From: Obesumbacterium proteus
Lineage (GTDB): Bacteria; Pseudomonadota; Gammaproteobacteria; Enterobacterales; Enterobacteriaceae
DNA length: 64,000 bases
NCBI RefSeq assembly: GCF_001586165.1
Contig: NZ_CP014608.1
Span: forward strand, 4,216,001 to 4,280,000
Reading direction: 5' to 3'
Under the pieces are notes generated by a model. It made no database searches. It was given only the letters and a program-made list of their open reading frames with translations, and was not told the DNA's origin. The position numbers and the translations under genes were made by a program. Every line of letters starts with the position of its first letter. The first letter of the stretch is position 1. Positions 53,177 through 61,208 of this stretch are shown here, piece by piece.

Positions 53177-53710
53177 ATGTCTATATTCCGCCCTTTATTC
53201 GTGCTTGCCCCTTTGGCATTGATGCTAACGGCATGCGCTTCTGATCCTAAAACTGAAGCTCTTCAGTCTGAAGTTCAGGAGCTGACACAAAAAGTCCAGA
53301 AACTGAGCACTGAAGCTGAGTATCTGGAGCGTCAGAAAGCGATGAACGAAAATAACGAACAGCGTATTTACCTGATCCCTGCGGCCAATAGTGACGCATT
53401 GGGGATCACCAGTCTGGGCCAACTGCGCATCTTAATCAGTCATCTTGAACCTGAAGCTGACGGCAGCAAAGCCGTGCTACAGATCAAAACGGCCAATGGC
53501 TCGATTTTGCCAAGCTTCACCGGCTCTCTGGAGTGGGGTACGCTAAATCAGGCCACGCTGGAACCTGACCAAAGCAGCATTCTGTCGCAAAATATTAGCT
53601 TCACGAGCCCTGCGACCCCAACCAATGTTACCAGCATGGAAGTCCGTTTTAGCGATATCGCACCGGAAAACCTTGGTTTCATTCGCCTGAGTGGCTTAGA
53701 ACGTCAGTAG
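53177..53710 (+). CDS. yajI: Lipoprotein YajI (DUF3251)
   Basis: A 177-residue lipoprotein with signal peptide and lipobox LTAC (Cys20), a short coiled coil (about 29-60, ALQSEVQELTQKVQKLSTEA) and a beta-rich DUF3251 domain. The function in E. coli is unknown. Position between nrdR and secF matches E. coli except that yajD and tsx are absent. It is the only rightward gene in the 48-58 kb part. A 235-base divergent promoter region separates it from nrdR. Confidence 0.9.
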   Translation: MSIFRPLFVLAPLALMLTACASDPKTEALQSEVQELTQKVQKLSTEAEYLERQKAMNENNEQRIYLIPAANSDALGITSLGQLRILISHLEPEADGSKAVLQIKTANGSILPSFTGSLEWGTLNQATLEPDQSSILSQNISFTSPATPTNVTSMEVRFSDIAPENLGFIRLSGLERQ

Positions 53711-53732
53711 TTTTACGCTGATAAGTAACCAT

Positions 53733-53761
53733 AAAAAAACCCCGCCGAAGCGGGGTTTTTT
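53733..53761. terminator. Bidirectional terminator between yajI and secF
   Basis: Stem CCCCGC/GCGGGG with loop CGAA, flanked by a 7-base A-run on the left and a T-run on the right. It can end transcripts from both yajI and the leftward secD-secF operon. Confidence 0.95.
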
Positions 53762-53791
53762 GTCACTGCAACCGACGATATTTCACGGTTT

Positions 53792-54763
53792 TTACGGCAG
53801 AATTGACGGCTGATCCGCCCCTTCTTTTTCTACCTTCTGCTGCAACATGTGTTCACGCTTCATGCCAAGTTTCAGCGCCAACGCGGATGCAACATAGATG
53901 GAAGAAGCCGTACCGATAGAAACACCAATCAGCATGGTCAGCGAGAAGCCCTTCAACATCGGTCCACCAAATAAATACAGCATCAGGATAACCATCAAGG
54001 TGGTGCCTGAAGTGATCAATGTACGATGCAACGTTTGTGTCAGAGACACGTTGAAGATTTCGTAAGGTGTTCCGCGACGGATCTTACGGAAGTTCTCACG
54101 GATACGGTCGGAAACCACGATACTATCGTTAAGTGAGTAGCCGATAACCGACATCAATGATGCAACGATGGTTAAATCGATCTCAATATGGAATAACGAC
54201 AATACGCCTAGAGTGATGATCACATCATGCAGCAATGAAATAACCACCCCAGCAGCCAAACGCCATTCGAATCGAACGCCAACGTAAATCAAGATAGCCA
54301 GCAAGGCGACCAACAGCGCCATCGCGCCGTGCTGTGCCAAATCTTCACCAACGCTCGGTCCAACAAACTCAATACGCTTTACCGCTGCATTCTGGTTGGT
54401 GGCCTCATTAATCACGCCAATGACTTTGCTGCCTAGCGCTTCACCGCTCGCTGCGCTTGAAGTCGGAGGCATGCGCACCACGATGTCACGGCTGCTACCA
54501 AAATTCTGTAACAGCGGATCAACGAAACCTGCTTTCTGCAGCGCGTCACGCATCATGTCCATATCCGCTGGTTTTTCCAGCGAAACTTCGATGACGGTAC
54601 CACCGGTAAAATCGAGCCCTAAGTTGAACTTATTCACGCAAATAATTGCGATAGAAAGGATCAACAGAAAACCAGAAATACCGAAAGCCCAGTAGTCCCA
54701 GCGCATAAAGTCATAGACTCTACGGCCGTAGTTTAATTGCTCAACACTATATTCCTGTGCCAC
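53792..54763 (-). CDS. secF: Protein translocase subunit SecF
   Basis: Inner-membrane partner of SecD that uses the proton gradient to help pull proteins through SecYEG. It has 323 residues as in E. coli. Six membrane helices and the RND-type conserved segments GLDFTGGTVIEVS (about 49-61) and MSVIGYSLNDSIVVSDRIREN (about 207-227) are present. It is 10 bases after the secD stop. Confidence 0.98.
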   Translation of the reverse strand: MAQEYSVEQLNYGRRVYDFMRWDYWAFGISGFLLILSIAIICVNKFNLGLDFTGGTVIEVSLEKPADMDMMRDALQKAGFVDPLLQNFGSSRDIVVRMPPTSSAASGEALGSKVIGVINEATNQNAAVKRIEFVGPSVGEDLAQHGAMALLVALLAILIYVGVRFEWRLAAGVVISLLHDVIITLGVLSLFHIEIDLTIVASLMSVIGYSLNDSIVVSDRIRENFRKIRRGTPYEIFNVSLTQTLHRTLITSGTTLMVILMLYLFGGPMLKGFSLTMLIGVSIGTASSIYVASALALKLGMKREHMLQQKVEKEGADQPSILP

Positions 54764-54773
54764 AACGCACTCC

Positions 54774-56630
54774 TCAGATAGACAGCTTGTTGATGCGTTT
54801 GCCGCCGTACAGTAGGTTTACGATGGCACGAGTACCGATAATTGCGGTAAACATTGACGTCGCCACACCAATACCGGTCGTGATCGCAAAGCCTTTAATT
54901 GCCCCGGTGCCAACGGCATACAGGATGATGACCTTGATAAGCGTCGTAACGTTAGCATCAAAAATGGAGCTGAATGCGCCTTGATAACCTTCATTGATCG
55001 CCTGTTGTACTGAACGCCCGTTACTAAGTTCTTCTTTAATACGTTCGTTTATCAGTACGTTGGCATCGACTGCTACCGCAAGGGTTAACACAATCCCCGC
55101 AATACCCGGCATGGTCAGAGTCGCCCCCGGCAGCAGGGACATAATCCCAACGATGAGCACGAGGTTTGCCAGCAGAGCTGAAGTCGCTATCAGACCAAAC
55201 TTCTTATAGAAGAACAGCATGAACAGGATCGAGACAACCAAGCCAGCCAAGCACGCTTCTAGACCTTGAGTAATATTCTGAGCACCTAAGGTCGGACCGA
55301 TAGTACGTTCTTCAACAATTTGAATTGGTGCAATCAACGCCCCCGCACGCAGCAGCAACGAAAGCTGACGAGCTTCATTCGGATTATCGATACCGGTAAT
55401 ACGGAAGCTATTCCCCAAACGAGACTGAATAGTTGCAACGTTAATCACTTCTTCTTGCTTAGCCAGAATTGATTTGCCGCCCGCATCTTTCTTACCGCTG
55501 TCTTTGTATTCAACGAACAGGGTTGCCATCGGTTTGCCGATGTTATCCTTCGTGAAGTTAGACATTGCGCTACCACCGGCGCTGTCGAGCGAGATATTAA
55601 CCTGAGGGCGGTTAAACTCGTCTTGGCTCGAGGTAGAATCGGTAATATGGTCGCCGGTCAGGATGACGCGCTTATACATCACGATAGGACGCCCATCTCG
55701 TGTGTATTTCACTTCAGAATCGCCCGGTACACGTCCATTGGCAGCAGCGGTGCTGTCAGCATTCGAGTTCACCAAACGGAATTCCAAGGTTGCAGTTGCA
55801 CCCAGAATCTCTTTGGCACGTGCAGTATCTTGAATACCCGGTAGCTCAACCACAATACGATCTGAGCCTTGACGCTGAACGAGCGGTTCGGCAACACCCA
55901 ACTGGTTTACACGGTTACGCAGAATGTTAATGTTCTGCTGAACGGCATATTCACGGGCTTCTTGCAGACGCTGATCGGTCATTACCGCTTTCAGGCCATT
56001 ATCGCCAACCTTGCTAAAGACTAGATTATTAAGGTAACGAGGCGAAAGATAGCTGCTCGCTTTATCACGAGTTTCAGCATCACGGAATGTAATGAGAACG
56101 CCATTGGAGGTGCCGTCAGTTTTACGGATCGTTGAATATGGAATGCCCTTTTCACGCAAATCACTGCGCAGCATATCCATACTTTGCTCTTGCAATTTGC
56201 TTAGAGCAGTTTCCATATCAACCTGCATCAGGAAGTGCACGCCGCCGCGCAGATCCAGGCCTAACTTCATCGGTTCCGCACCAATAGCTTCTAGCCATCT
56301 CGGCGTTGCCGGAGCAAGGTTCAATGCAATAACGTATTTGTCGCCCAGCATATCCATCAGCACTTCACGTGCCCGAAGCTGAACGTCAGTATCTTTGAAG
56401 CGTGCCAAAATGGCACCATTTTCCAGCGCAATAGACTTGCTGGCGATGTGCTGTTTTTCAAGCTCATCACGGACTTGGACCAGTGTTGTTTCACTGGCGG
56501 CGACACCGCGCGCGCCAGTGATCTGAACAGCCGGATCCTCGCCATAAAGGTTAGGAAGTGCGTAAAGCAGACCAACGGCAAGCGCCACGATCAGCATGAT
56601 GTACTTCCACAAAGGATAACGGTTTAACAC
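54774..56630 (-). CDS. secD: Protein translocase subunit SecD
   Basis: A 618-residue partner of SecF (E. coli 615). It opens with LNRYPLWKYIMLIVALAVGLL as the first helix and has the large periplasmic P1 domain, with GLDLRGGVHFLMQVD (about 123-137). The C-terminal helices include GIAGIVLTLAVAVDANVLINERI with the conserved Asp of the proton pathway. The GTG at 56630 is chosen: AAGGGA stands six bases before it and it aligns with the E. coli start. A longer frame to a TTG at 56654 would be unusual. Confidence 0.97.
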   Translation of the reverse strand: MLNRYPLWKYIMLIVALAVGLLYALPNLYGEDPAVQITGARGVAASETTLVQVRDELEKQHIASKSIALENGAILARFKDTDVQLRAREVLMDMLGDKYVIALNLAPATPRWLEAIGAEPMKLGLDLRGGVHFLMQVDMETALSKLQEQSMDMLRSDLREKGIPYSTIRKTDGTSNGVLITFRDAETRDKASSYLSPRYLNNLVFSKVGDNGLKAVMTDQRLQEAREYAVQQNINILRNRVNQLGVAEPLVQRQGSDRIVVELPGIQDTARAKEILGATATLEFRLVNSNADSTAAANGRVPGDSEVKYTRDGRPIVMYKRVILTGDHITDSTSSQDEFNRPQVNISLDSAGGSAMSNFTKDNIGKPMATLFVEYKDSGKKDAGGKSILAKQEEVINVATIQSRLGNSFRITGIDNPNEARQLSLLLRAGALIAPIQIVEERTIGPTLGAQNITQGLEACLAGLVVSILFMLFFYKKFGLIATSALLANLVLIVGIMSLLPGATLTMPGIAGIVLTLAVAVDANVLINERIKEELSNGRSVQQAINEGYQGAFSSIFDANVTTLIKVIILYAVGTGAIKGFAITTGIGVATSMFTAIIGTRAIVNLLYGGKRINKLSI

Positions 56631-56657
56631 GGCAGTTCCCTTAGGGAAAATCAAAAA

Positions 56658-56990
56658 TTACAGCGCTTTCATCGTACCTTTCGGCAGAACAGCGGTCACG
56701 AAATCACGTTTGATGATAACTTCGGTGGTATCGTTCAGAGCAATAGCAATGTAACCCGTCTCAGCAACTTTCGTTACGCGACCGATCAAACCACCGTTGG
56801 TCAGAACTTCATCACCCTTGCTGATGGCATCCATCAGTTTTTTATGTTCTTTTGCACGTTTCTGCTGTGGACGCAGGATCATGAAATAGAAAATCAGGCC
56901 GAACACCACCAGCATGATAACCAAAGAGTACGGGCTGCCCTGAGCCGGTGCCCCAGCAGATGCCACAGCGTCGGAAATGAATAAACTCAT
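56658..56990 (-). CDS. yajC: Sec translocon accessory protein YajC
   Basis: A 110-residue protein with one membrane helix (about 20-40, YSLVIMLVVFGLIFYFMIL) followed by the signature RPQQKRAKEHKKLMDAISKGDEVLTNGG. YajC associates with SecD/SecF and with AcrB. It is 27 bases upstream of the secD GTG start, in the same operon. Confidence 0.97.
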   Translation of the reverse strand: MSLFISDAVASAGAPAQGSPYSLVIMLVVFGLIFYFMILRPQQKRAKEHKKLMDAISKGDEVLTNGGLIGRVTKVAETGYIAIALNDTTEVIIKRDFVTAVLPKGTMKAL

Positions 56991-57060
56991 CTAAATATCC
57001 CTCATTATTAACTACAGATTGAATGCAACTACAAACAGCCAGAAACAAGCCATTCTAAAA

Positions 57061-57085
57061 GCCGGTAGGTATCGCTCCTACCGGC
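57061..57085 (-). terminator. Terminator-like hairpin between tgt and yajC
   Basis: Perfect 9-bp stem GCCGGTAGG/CCTACCGGC with a 7-base loop. Read leftward it is followed by TTTTAG. It lies 7 bases after the tgt stop and may attenuate transcription into yajC-secD-secF. Confidence 0.7.
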
Positions 57086-57091
57086 CTAAAT

Positions 57092-58219
57092 TTACTTGGC
57101 GCCCACTGGCGGAACAGGCTTACCCTGTCGGCCATAAAAATCAGCCACGAACTCGTCTAATTTACCGTCTTCAATGGCCTGACGTAAACCGGCCATCAAA
57201 CGCTGATAATAGCGCAAGTTGTGGATCGTGTTTAAGCGAGCACCCAGAATTTCATTACAACGATCAAGATGATGCAAATAAGCACGGCTATAGTTGCGAC
57301 AGGTGTAGCAATCACACTCTGCATCCAGCGTTGTGACGTCATCTTTATATTGAGCGTTACGGATTTTTACAATACCGTTGGTCACAAACAAATGACCATT
57401 ACGCGCATTTCGGGTTGGCATCACGCAGTCGAACATATCGATTCCACGGCGCACACCTTCAACCAAATCTTCCGGTTTACCTACGCCCATCAGGTAGCGA
57501 GGCTTATCTTCCGGAATTTGTGGACAAACATGTTCCAGAATACGATGCATGTCTTCCTTTGGCTCGCCCACGGCCAAGCCGCCCACAGCGTAACCATCAA
57601 AGCCGATATCTACCAGCCCTTTTAGTGATACATCTCGTAAATCTTCGTAAACACCGCCCTGAATAATCCCGAACAGGGAGTTTTTATTACCCAGTTCGTC
57701 AAAGCGCTGGCGGCTACGTTTTGCCCAGCGCAGAGACATCTCCATTGAGCTCTTGGCGTAGTCCCAATCAGCAGGATACGGCGTACACTCATCAAAGATC
57801 ATGACGATATCAGAACCCAGATCGTACTGAATTTCCATCGATTTTTCAGGACTTAAGAAAATCGGTGAACCGTTGATCGGGTGACGGAAGTGAACGCCTT
57901 CCTCTTTGATTTTACGCATTTTGCCTAGGCTGAATACCTGAAAACCACCGGAATCGGTCAGGATAGGTCCTTTCCACTGCATGAAATCATGCAAATCGCC
58001 GTGTAGTTTCATAATTTCCTGACCTGGGCGCAGCCACAGGTGGAAAGTATTACCCAGCAGAATTTGTGCGCCAGTTTCTTTCACTTCTTCTGGCGTCATG
58101 CCTTTAACGGTACCGTAGGTCCCAACAGGCATGAACGCAGGCGTTTCAACCACACCGCGTTCAAAAATCAAACGACCACGACGAGCGCGGCCATCTGTAG
58201 TATCTAATTCGTACTTCAC
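57092..58219 (-). CDS. tgt: Queuine tRNA-ribosyltransferase
   Basis: Exchanges guanine at the wobble position of GUN tRNAs for the queuosine precursor preQ1. It has 375 residues as in E. coli. Substrate and catalytic motifs TDSGGFQVFSLG (about 88-99) and MPTNARNGHLF are present. The zinc site is CDCYTCRNY with a later His. In E. coli queA stands directly upstream. Here the upstream side leads into prophage, so tgt may have lost the normal operon promoter or uses a local one. GGAGG precedes its ATG. Confidence 0.98.
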   Translation of the reverse strand: MKYELDTTDGRARRGRLIFERGVVETPAFMPVGTYGTVKGMTPEEVKETGAQILLGNTFHLWLRPGQEIMKLHGDLHDFMQWKGPILTDSGGFQVFSLGKMRKIKEEGVHFRHPINGSPIFLSPEKSMEIQYDLGSDIVMIFDECTPYPADWDYAKSSMEMSLRWAKRSRQRFDELGNKNSLFGIIQGGVYEDLRDVSLKGLVDIGFDGYAVGGLAVGEPKEDMHRILEHVCPQIPEDKPRYLMGVGKPEDLVEGVRRGIDMFDCVMPTRNARNGHLFVTNGIVKIRNAQYKDDVTTLDAECDCYTCRNYSRAYLHHLDRCNEILGARLNTIHNLRYYQRLMAGLRQAIEDGKLDEFVADFYGRQGKPVPPVGAK

Positions 58220-58231
58220 TCAAAACCTCCA

Positions 58232-58254
58232 GCATCAGAAAAACAGTCTGATGC
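58232..58254 (-). other. Stem-loop directly upstream of tgt
   Basis: Perfect 8-bp stem GCATCAGA/TCTGATGC with a 7-base loop. On the leftward transcript it ends just before the GGAGG ribosome binding site of tgt. It could affect translation or be the end of an upstream transcript. Confidence 0.5.
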
Positions 58255-58430
58255 ACTACAAAAAGTTACGCATTCTAACAGCCATGAAACCCGCACCACA
58301 ACCAGCCTCTTTATTCATACGCGGATTTCCTTTGTATATTTTCAGCAAATTTTGCCAATTTTATGACACAAATTTGGCACAGTAGAGAATTACCGCAGGC
58401 CACTCATTGGTGATCTGCGATAGTGCTCTC

Positions 58431-58808
58431 TCACATACACGGGTTGTCATCAAACTCGCTCATCGACATGTCATTGACGACATGTGTCACCACTCCGAAT
58501 ATCTCAAATCCTGTTTCTTCATCAGCGAACGTCACATCATCATAATTTTCCAACTTGGCCAAACACGGTACTGGCATAGTCAGCAATCGACGCAAGACGA
58601 ACTCGCCGCATAGTGCGGCAACTACTACGCTTCCGTGGACAGGTCTCTTCGAACTGTCGATGACCAGTAGCGCGTCTTTGAGCACGCCGGCACTTGGACA
58701 GTAGTCAGGGCACTTCATGAAGTATGTTGCATGCGGTGTTTTAATGAATAGCTCATCAAGGCTTATCGGTTTGTCTGTGTAGTCTGCTGCTGGGGATGGG
58801 AAGCCCAT
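58431..58808 (-). CDS. UmuD'-like (HumD-like) prophage protein without cleavage site or catalytic dyad
   Basis: A 125-residue protein that starts M-GFPSPAADY. In UmuD, RecA-stimulated self-cleavage before this GFPSPAADY segment produces UmuD', so this gene encodes the processed form directly, like HumD of phage P1. Aligning without gaps, the nucleophile Ser60 of UmuD falls on Cys37 (PDYCPS) and the general base Lys97 on Arg74 (EFVLRR), so peptidase activity is not expected. UmuD' subunits activate DNA polymerase V with UmuC. No umuC gene is adjacent. A perfect LexA-box consensus lies just upstream. Confidence 0.85.
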   Translation of the reverse strand: MGFPSPAADYTDKPISLDELFIKTPHATYFMKCPDYCPSAGVLKDALLVIDSSKRPVHGSVVVAALCGEFVLRRLLTMPVPCLAKLENYDDVTFADEETGFEIFGVVTHVVNDMSMSEFDDNPCM

Positions 58809-58824
58809 AGGTCACCTCATTAAA

Positions 58825-58844
58825 TACTGTTCATACATACAGTA
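58825..58844. promoter_or_regulatory. LexA operator (SOS box)
   Basis: TACTGTTCATACATACAGTA matches the LexA consensus core CTGT-N8-ACAG exactly and has the TA flanks. It lies 16 bases upstream of the UmuD'-like gene, so that gene should be induced by DNA damage. Confidence 0.9.
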
Positions 58845-59123
58845 TATTTATGAAGTAGGCAGTTGTGAAGGGCATCAGTAGGAGTATCAGGGAAGATTAT
58901 GATTAGGCGGGAATTAAATATTTTGTAAGACTAAACATAATTGCTATCTTGGATTTACTCCGTACAATCCGCGCCTGACAATATCCATCTGAATCACTTA
59001 AACGCATTAGCGATCCATTTTTATTGTCGCTGCGCCGGCCTGTTATATACACTCTGATTTTTCTAATACTTACGGATTTCCTTCGAACTTACTCAACATA
59101 AGCTCGCTAGAGTGATGGGAGCA
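58845..59123. other. Non-coding gap in prophage between UmuD'-like and LuxR-type genes
   Basis: No credible gene is seen. It contains the LexA-controlled promoter side and, at 59023-59054, an imperfect copy of a sequence found again at 59851-59882. Confidence 0.5.
59023..59054. repeat. Imperfect direct repeat, copy 1
   Basis: The stretch beginning ATTGTCGCTGCGCCGGCC resembles ATTGTCACTGCGCCGGTC at 59851. Matches continue for about 30 bases with several differences. The two copies flank the LuxR-type gene. This copy has kept only the left arm of the hairpin that copy 2 forms. Confidence 0.55.
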
Positions 59124-59741
59124 TTATTCAGAAGGAATTAAATACTCTCGCCATTTGTTAAGAAAATTCCACAGTTCTACATCTGAGTGCAAATTATACC
59201 TCCTCATAACTTTCCGTTTTCTTTGGCTTGCCATTTTCATTCCTATCCCTAGAATATTACCAATTTGAGACACGCTAAAACCTTTATCTAAATAATAGAT
59301 TACACGTTTTTCACCTGCTGTTAATAATAAGCGACGGCATGAACGGCATTTTTCTTCTTTTTTTTCGTTTGACATAGTCCAAGCTTGAGACACCTTATGA
59401 CGAACTTGCTCAACAGAGTCAGTTCTTCGGATAAAAACGCTTCCTTGCAAACAGGGGAATAGGTTCTCAACAATTGGCAAATTTTGTCCGATGCTAATAC
59501 CAATAAGAAGGAAATTTTTTTTATGATGACTAAACATATAAGCGCAAATTCGGTCTATTCCTGCACTGAATGGTGTTACATAGATATCTGCATCACGTAA
59601 TGCAACTGTTGCTGAAACTCCATCAATCCGTTTCAGAAGCATCCCCATATGTTCAGTGAAGATTTCCTCTAATAGGCACCACACACCGGAGCTATAGGCT
59701 TGATTAGCATCCTCAAGGTATACTTTAATCTCTGCTGGCAC
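59124..59741 (-). CDS. LuxR/GerE-type helix-turn-helix regulator (prophage cargo)
   Basis: A 205-residue protein with a C-terminal LuxR-type DNA-binding domain: LLLTAGEKRVIYYLDKGFSVSQIGNILGIGMKMASQRKRKVMRRYNL. The N-terminal 130 residues lack a clear receiver Asp pattern and I do not recognise a ligand domain. The GTG at 59741 is preferred over ATGs at 59756 and 59771 because AAGGAGG (59747-59753) stands five bases before it. It lies between tail fibre and UmuD'-like gene, is bounded by imperfect direct repeats, and is probably a lysogenic-conversion gene rather than a structural gene. Its target is unknown. Confidence 0.75.
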   Translation of the reverse strand: MPAEIKVYLEDANQAYSSGVWCLLEEIFTEHMGMLLKRIDGVSATVALRDADIYVTPFSAGIDRICAYMFSHHKKNFLLIGISIGQNLPIVENLFPCLQGSVFIRRTDSVEQVRHKVSQAWTMSNEKKEEKCRSCRRLLLTAGEKRVIYYLDKGFSVSQIGNILGIGMKMASQRKRKVMRRYNLHSDVELWNFLNKWREYLIPSE

Positions 59742-59850
59742 TCCCACCTCCTTCATACATCGAATCAGCATAAATCCACCAAGCTAGTTTTGAAACCGGC
59801 AGGCAAGCCTTTGCTTATTATAGTGTTAAAATCAATATCATGGCACTACT

Positions 59851-59889
59851 ATTGTCACTGCGCCGGTCTCTTGCATACGCTCCGGCGCA
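59851..59889 (-). terminator. Hairpin after tail fibre gene; second copy of direct repeat
   Basis: TGCGCCGG (59859-59866) pairs with CCGGCGCA (59882-59889), an 8-bp perfect stem. It begins 9 bases after the tail fibre stop on the leftward strand. It can separate the late operon from the LuxR-type gene. Its left part is the second copy of the repeat at 59023-59054. Confidence 0.6.
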
Positions 59890-59897
59890 AAACCAAA

Positions 59898-61163
59898 CTA
59901 CTCTTCTGTCGTTTTCTCTTGCTCCATTTCTTCTTGTGCTGCCTTTTGTGCCAGATTCCAGATTGAATCCTGTGGCATTTCTACACGAACGGAAAGGAAT
60001 TGGTCAGACGGTATATCAATTGGATCGCTTTCTTCATATCCGTCTTTGATATTTCTGGCAAATGCTGGAGCTTCTGGATAGGTGCGGTGGTAAGTTTTTA
60101 CCAAAATAGAACCATCAGCATCGACTTCATAATCAAGCCAAAGCAAACGCTGACCATTGCGATCTTTGGGGGTTTCAAAACCACCATCCACGCCACCCCA
60201 GGCTTTATCTGAATTCAGTCCAAGGATGTGACTTACCCTATAGACACCAACACTTTCACGCACAACTTGCGCGCCTTCAGATTCCTCGTTAGTTCCGAAT
60301 GTACCATCGTGGTAAATATTAATGATTGGTGAGGCTCGTTTGATAAATCCACTCGAATCAACCGTTGTATTTGCGCTATGCCATAACTCACGCCATGTAT
60401 TCCAACTACCCTCTGACGTCACACGGAAGAACATCCTTCCTTGGGATGAGTATGATGTTGCTATCTGGCTACGCCATGTTGTTGACGCACTCTGGTGCAT
60501 GCCTAAATTAATAACACCAACAGCCTGACCCGAAATCCCAGCGGGAGATCCCACCCACTGTGTGAGCGCTGCATAGAATCCGTTGGGGTAGTTTGTATTA
60601 CTTGCACTAATATCCTGAGGTAGTGCTATTGGGTTTTGCGCTCCAACGCCAAAGCCGCCCACCATCATGATATTATTCGTATTGCCATCATTAGTAGCGG
60701 TTTGAGTGTTTTTGGTAGCCGCGGTGCCGAGTGATGATTTATCTGCTTTATTATTATCAAGTGCGGTAAAACTTTTAATCGTGACTTTCGTGCCATCTGG
60801 CGCAGTAAGTGCAATATCGCCTGTGCCAGTCATAATCTGCTGCCAGCCGTCCATTTGTGCTTGATAGTATCCAAGCGTGGCCGCGAGTTGATTAGACCAT
60901 GCCGCTGTACTGGCGGACTCTGCCACCAAGATCGAATATTTGGAATTAGTGAAAGTTTTATAGATTGGCTGGGCCAACTCTATCGACGTATCGCTAATGA
61001 CACGCTTAATTTGATAGACGCCATCAACCCCTGCATTAGACGATGCAAACAGCACGGAGCCATTCGTAATGCCGATCTTCGCATCGCTCCACTTTGTGCC
61101 GGTGCCGGTAATAGTTGTAGAATTTAAAACGCCGGTGATTGTTCCTGTTTCATATAAAGACAT
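59898..61163 (-). CDS. Prophage tail fibre protein
   Basis: A 421-residue protein with an N-terminal domain (MSLYETGTITGVLNSTTITG) found in lambdoid side-tail fibre proteins. A linker region includes DIALTAPDGTKVTIKSFTALDNN, followed by a knob-like part with RMFFRVTSEGSWNTWRELWHSANT. The C-terminal part (about 270-400) with SPIINIYHDGTFGTNEESEG and VDADGSILVKTYHRTYPEAPAFARN is the standard end of Enterobacterales phage tail fibres. It is encoded 45 bases downstream of the gpJ-like gene. No tail fibre assembly gene follows. Confidence 0.9.
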   Translation of the reverse strand: MSLYETGTITGVLNSTTITGTGTKWSDAKIGITNGSVLFASSNAGVDGVYQIKRVISDTSIELAQPIYKTFTNSKYSILVAESASTAAWSNQLAATLGYYQAQMDGWQQIMTGTGDIALTAPDGTKVTIKSFTALDNNKADKSSLGTAATKNTQTATNDGNTNNIMMVGGFGVGAQNPIALPQDISASNTNYPNGFYAALTQWVGSPAGISGQAVGVINLGMHQSASTTWRSQIATSYSSQGRMFFRVTSEGSWNTWRELWHSANTTVDSSGFIKRASPIINIYHDGTFGTNEESEGAQVVRESVGVYRVSHILGLNSDKAWGGVDGGFETPKDRNGQRLLWLDYEVDADGSILVKTYHRTYPEAPAFARNIKDGYEESDPIDIPSDQFLSVRVEMPQDSIWNLAQKAAQEEMEQEKTTEE

Positions 61164-61208
61164 AAAATCCAGCTCCGATAATACAGCCCGCCAATACGGG
61201 CTTTTATT

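Noticed and set aside
54774..56654. Longer SecD beginning at a TTG at 56654
   Set aside because: The GTG at 56630 has a well-spaced AAGGGA site and aligns with the E. coli N-terminus.
58220..58430. Prophage attachment site next to tgt
   Set aside because: Only one prophage end is in view, so no direct repeat pair can be shown.
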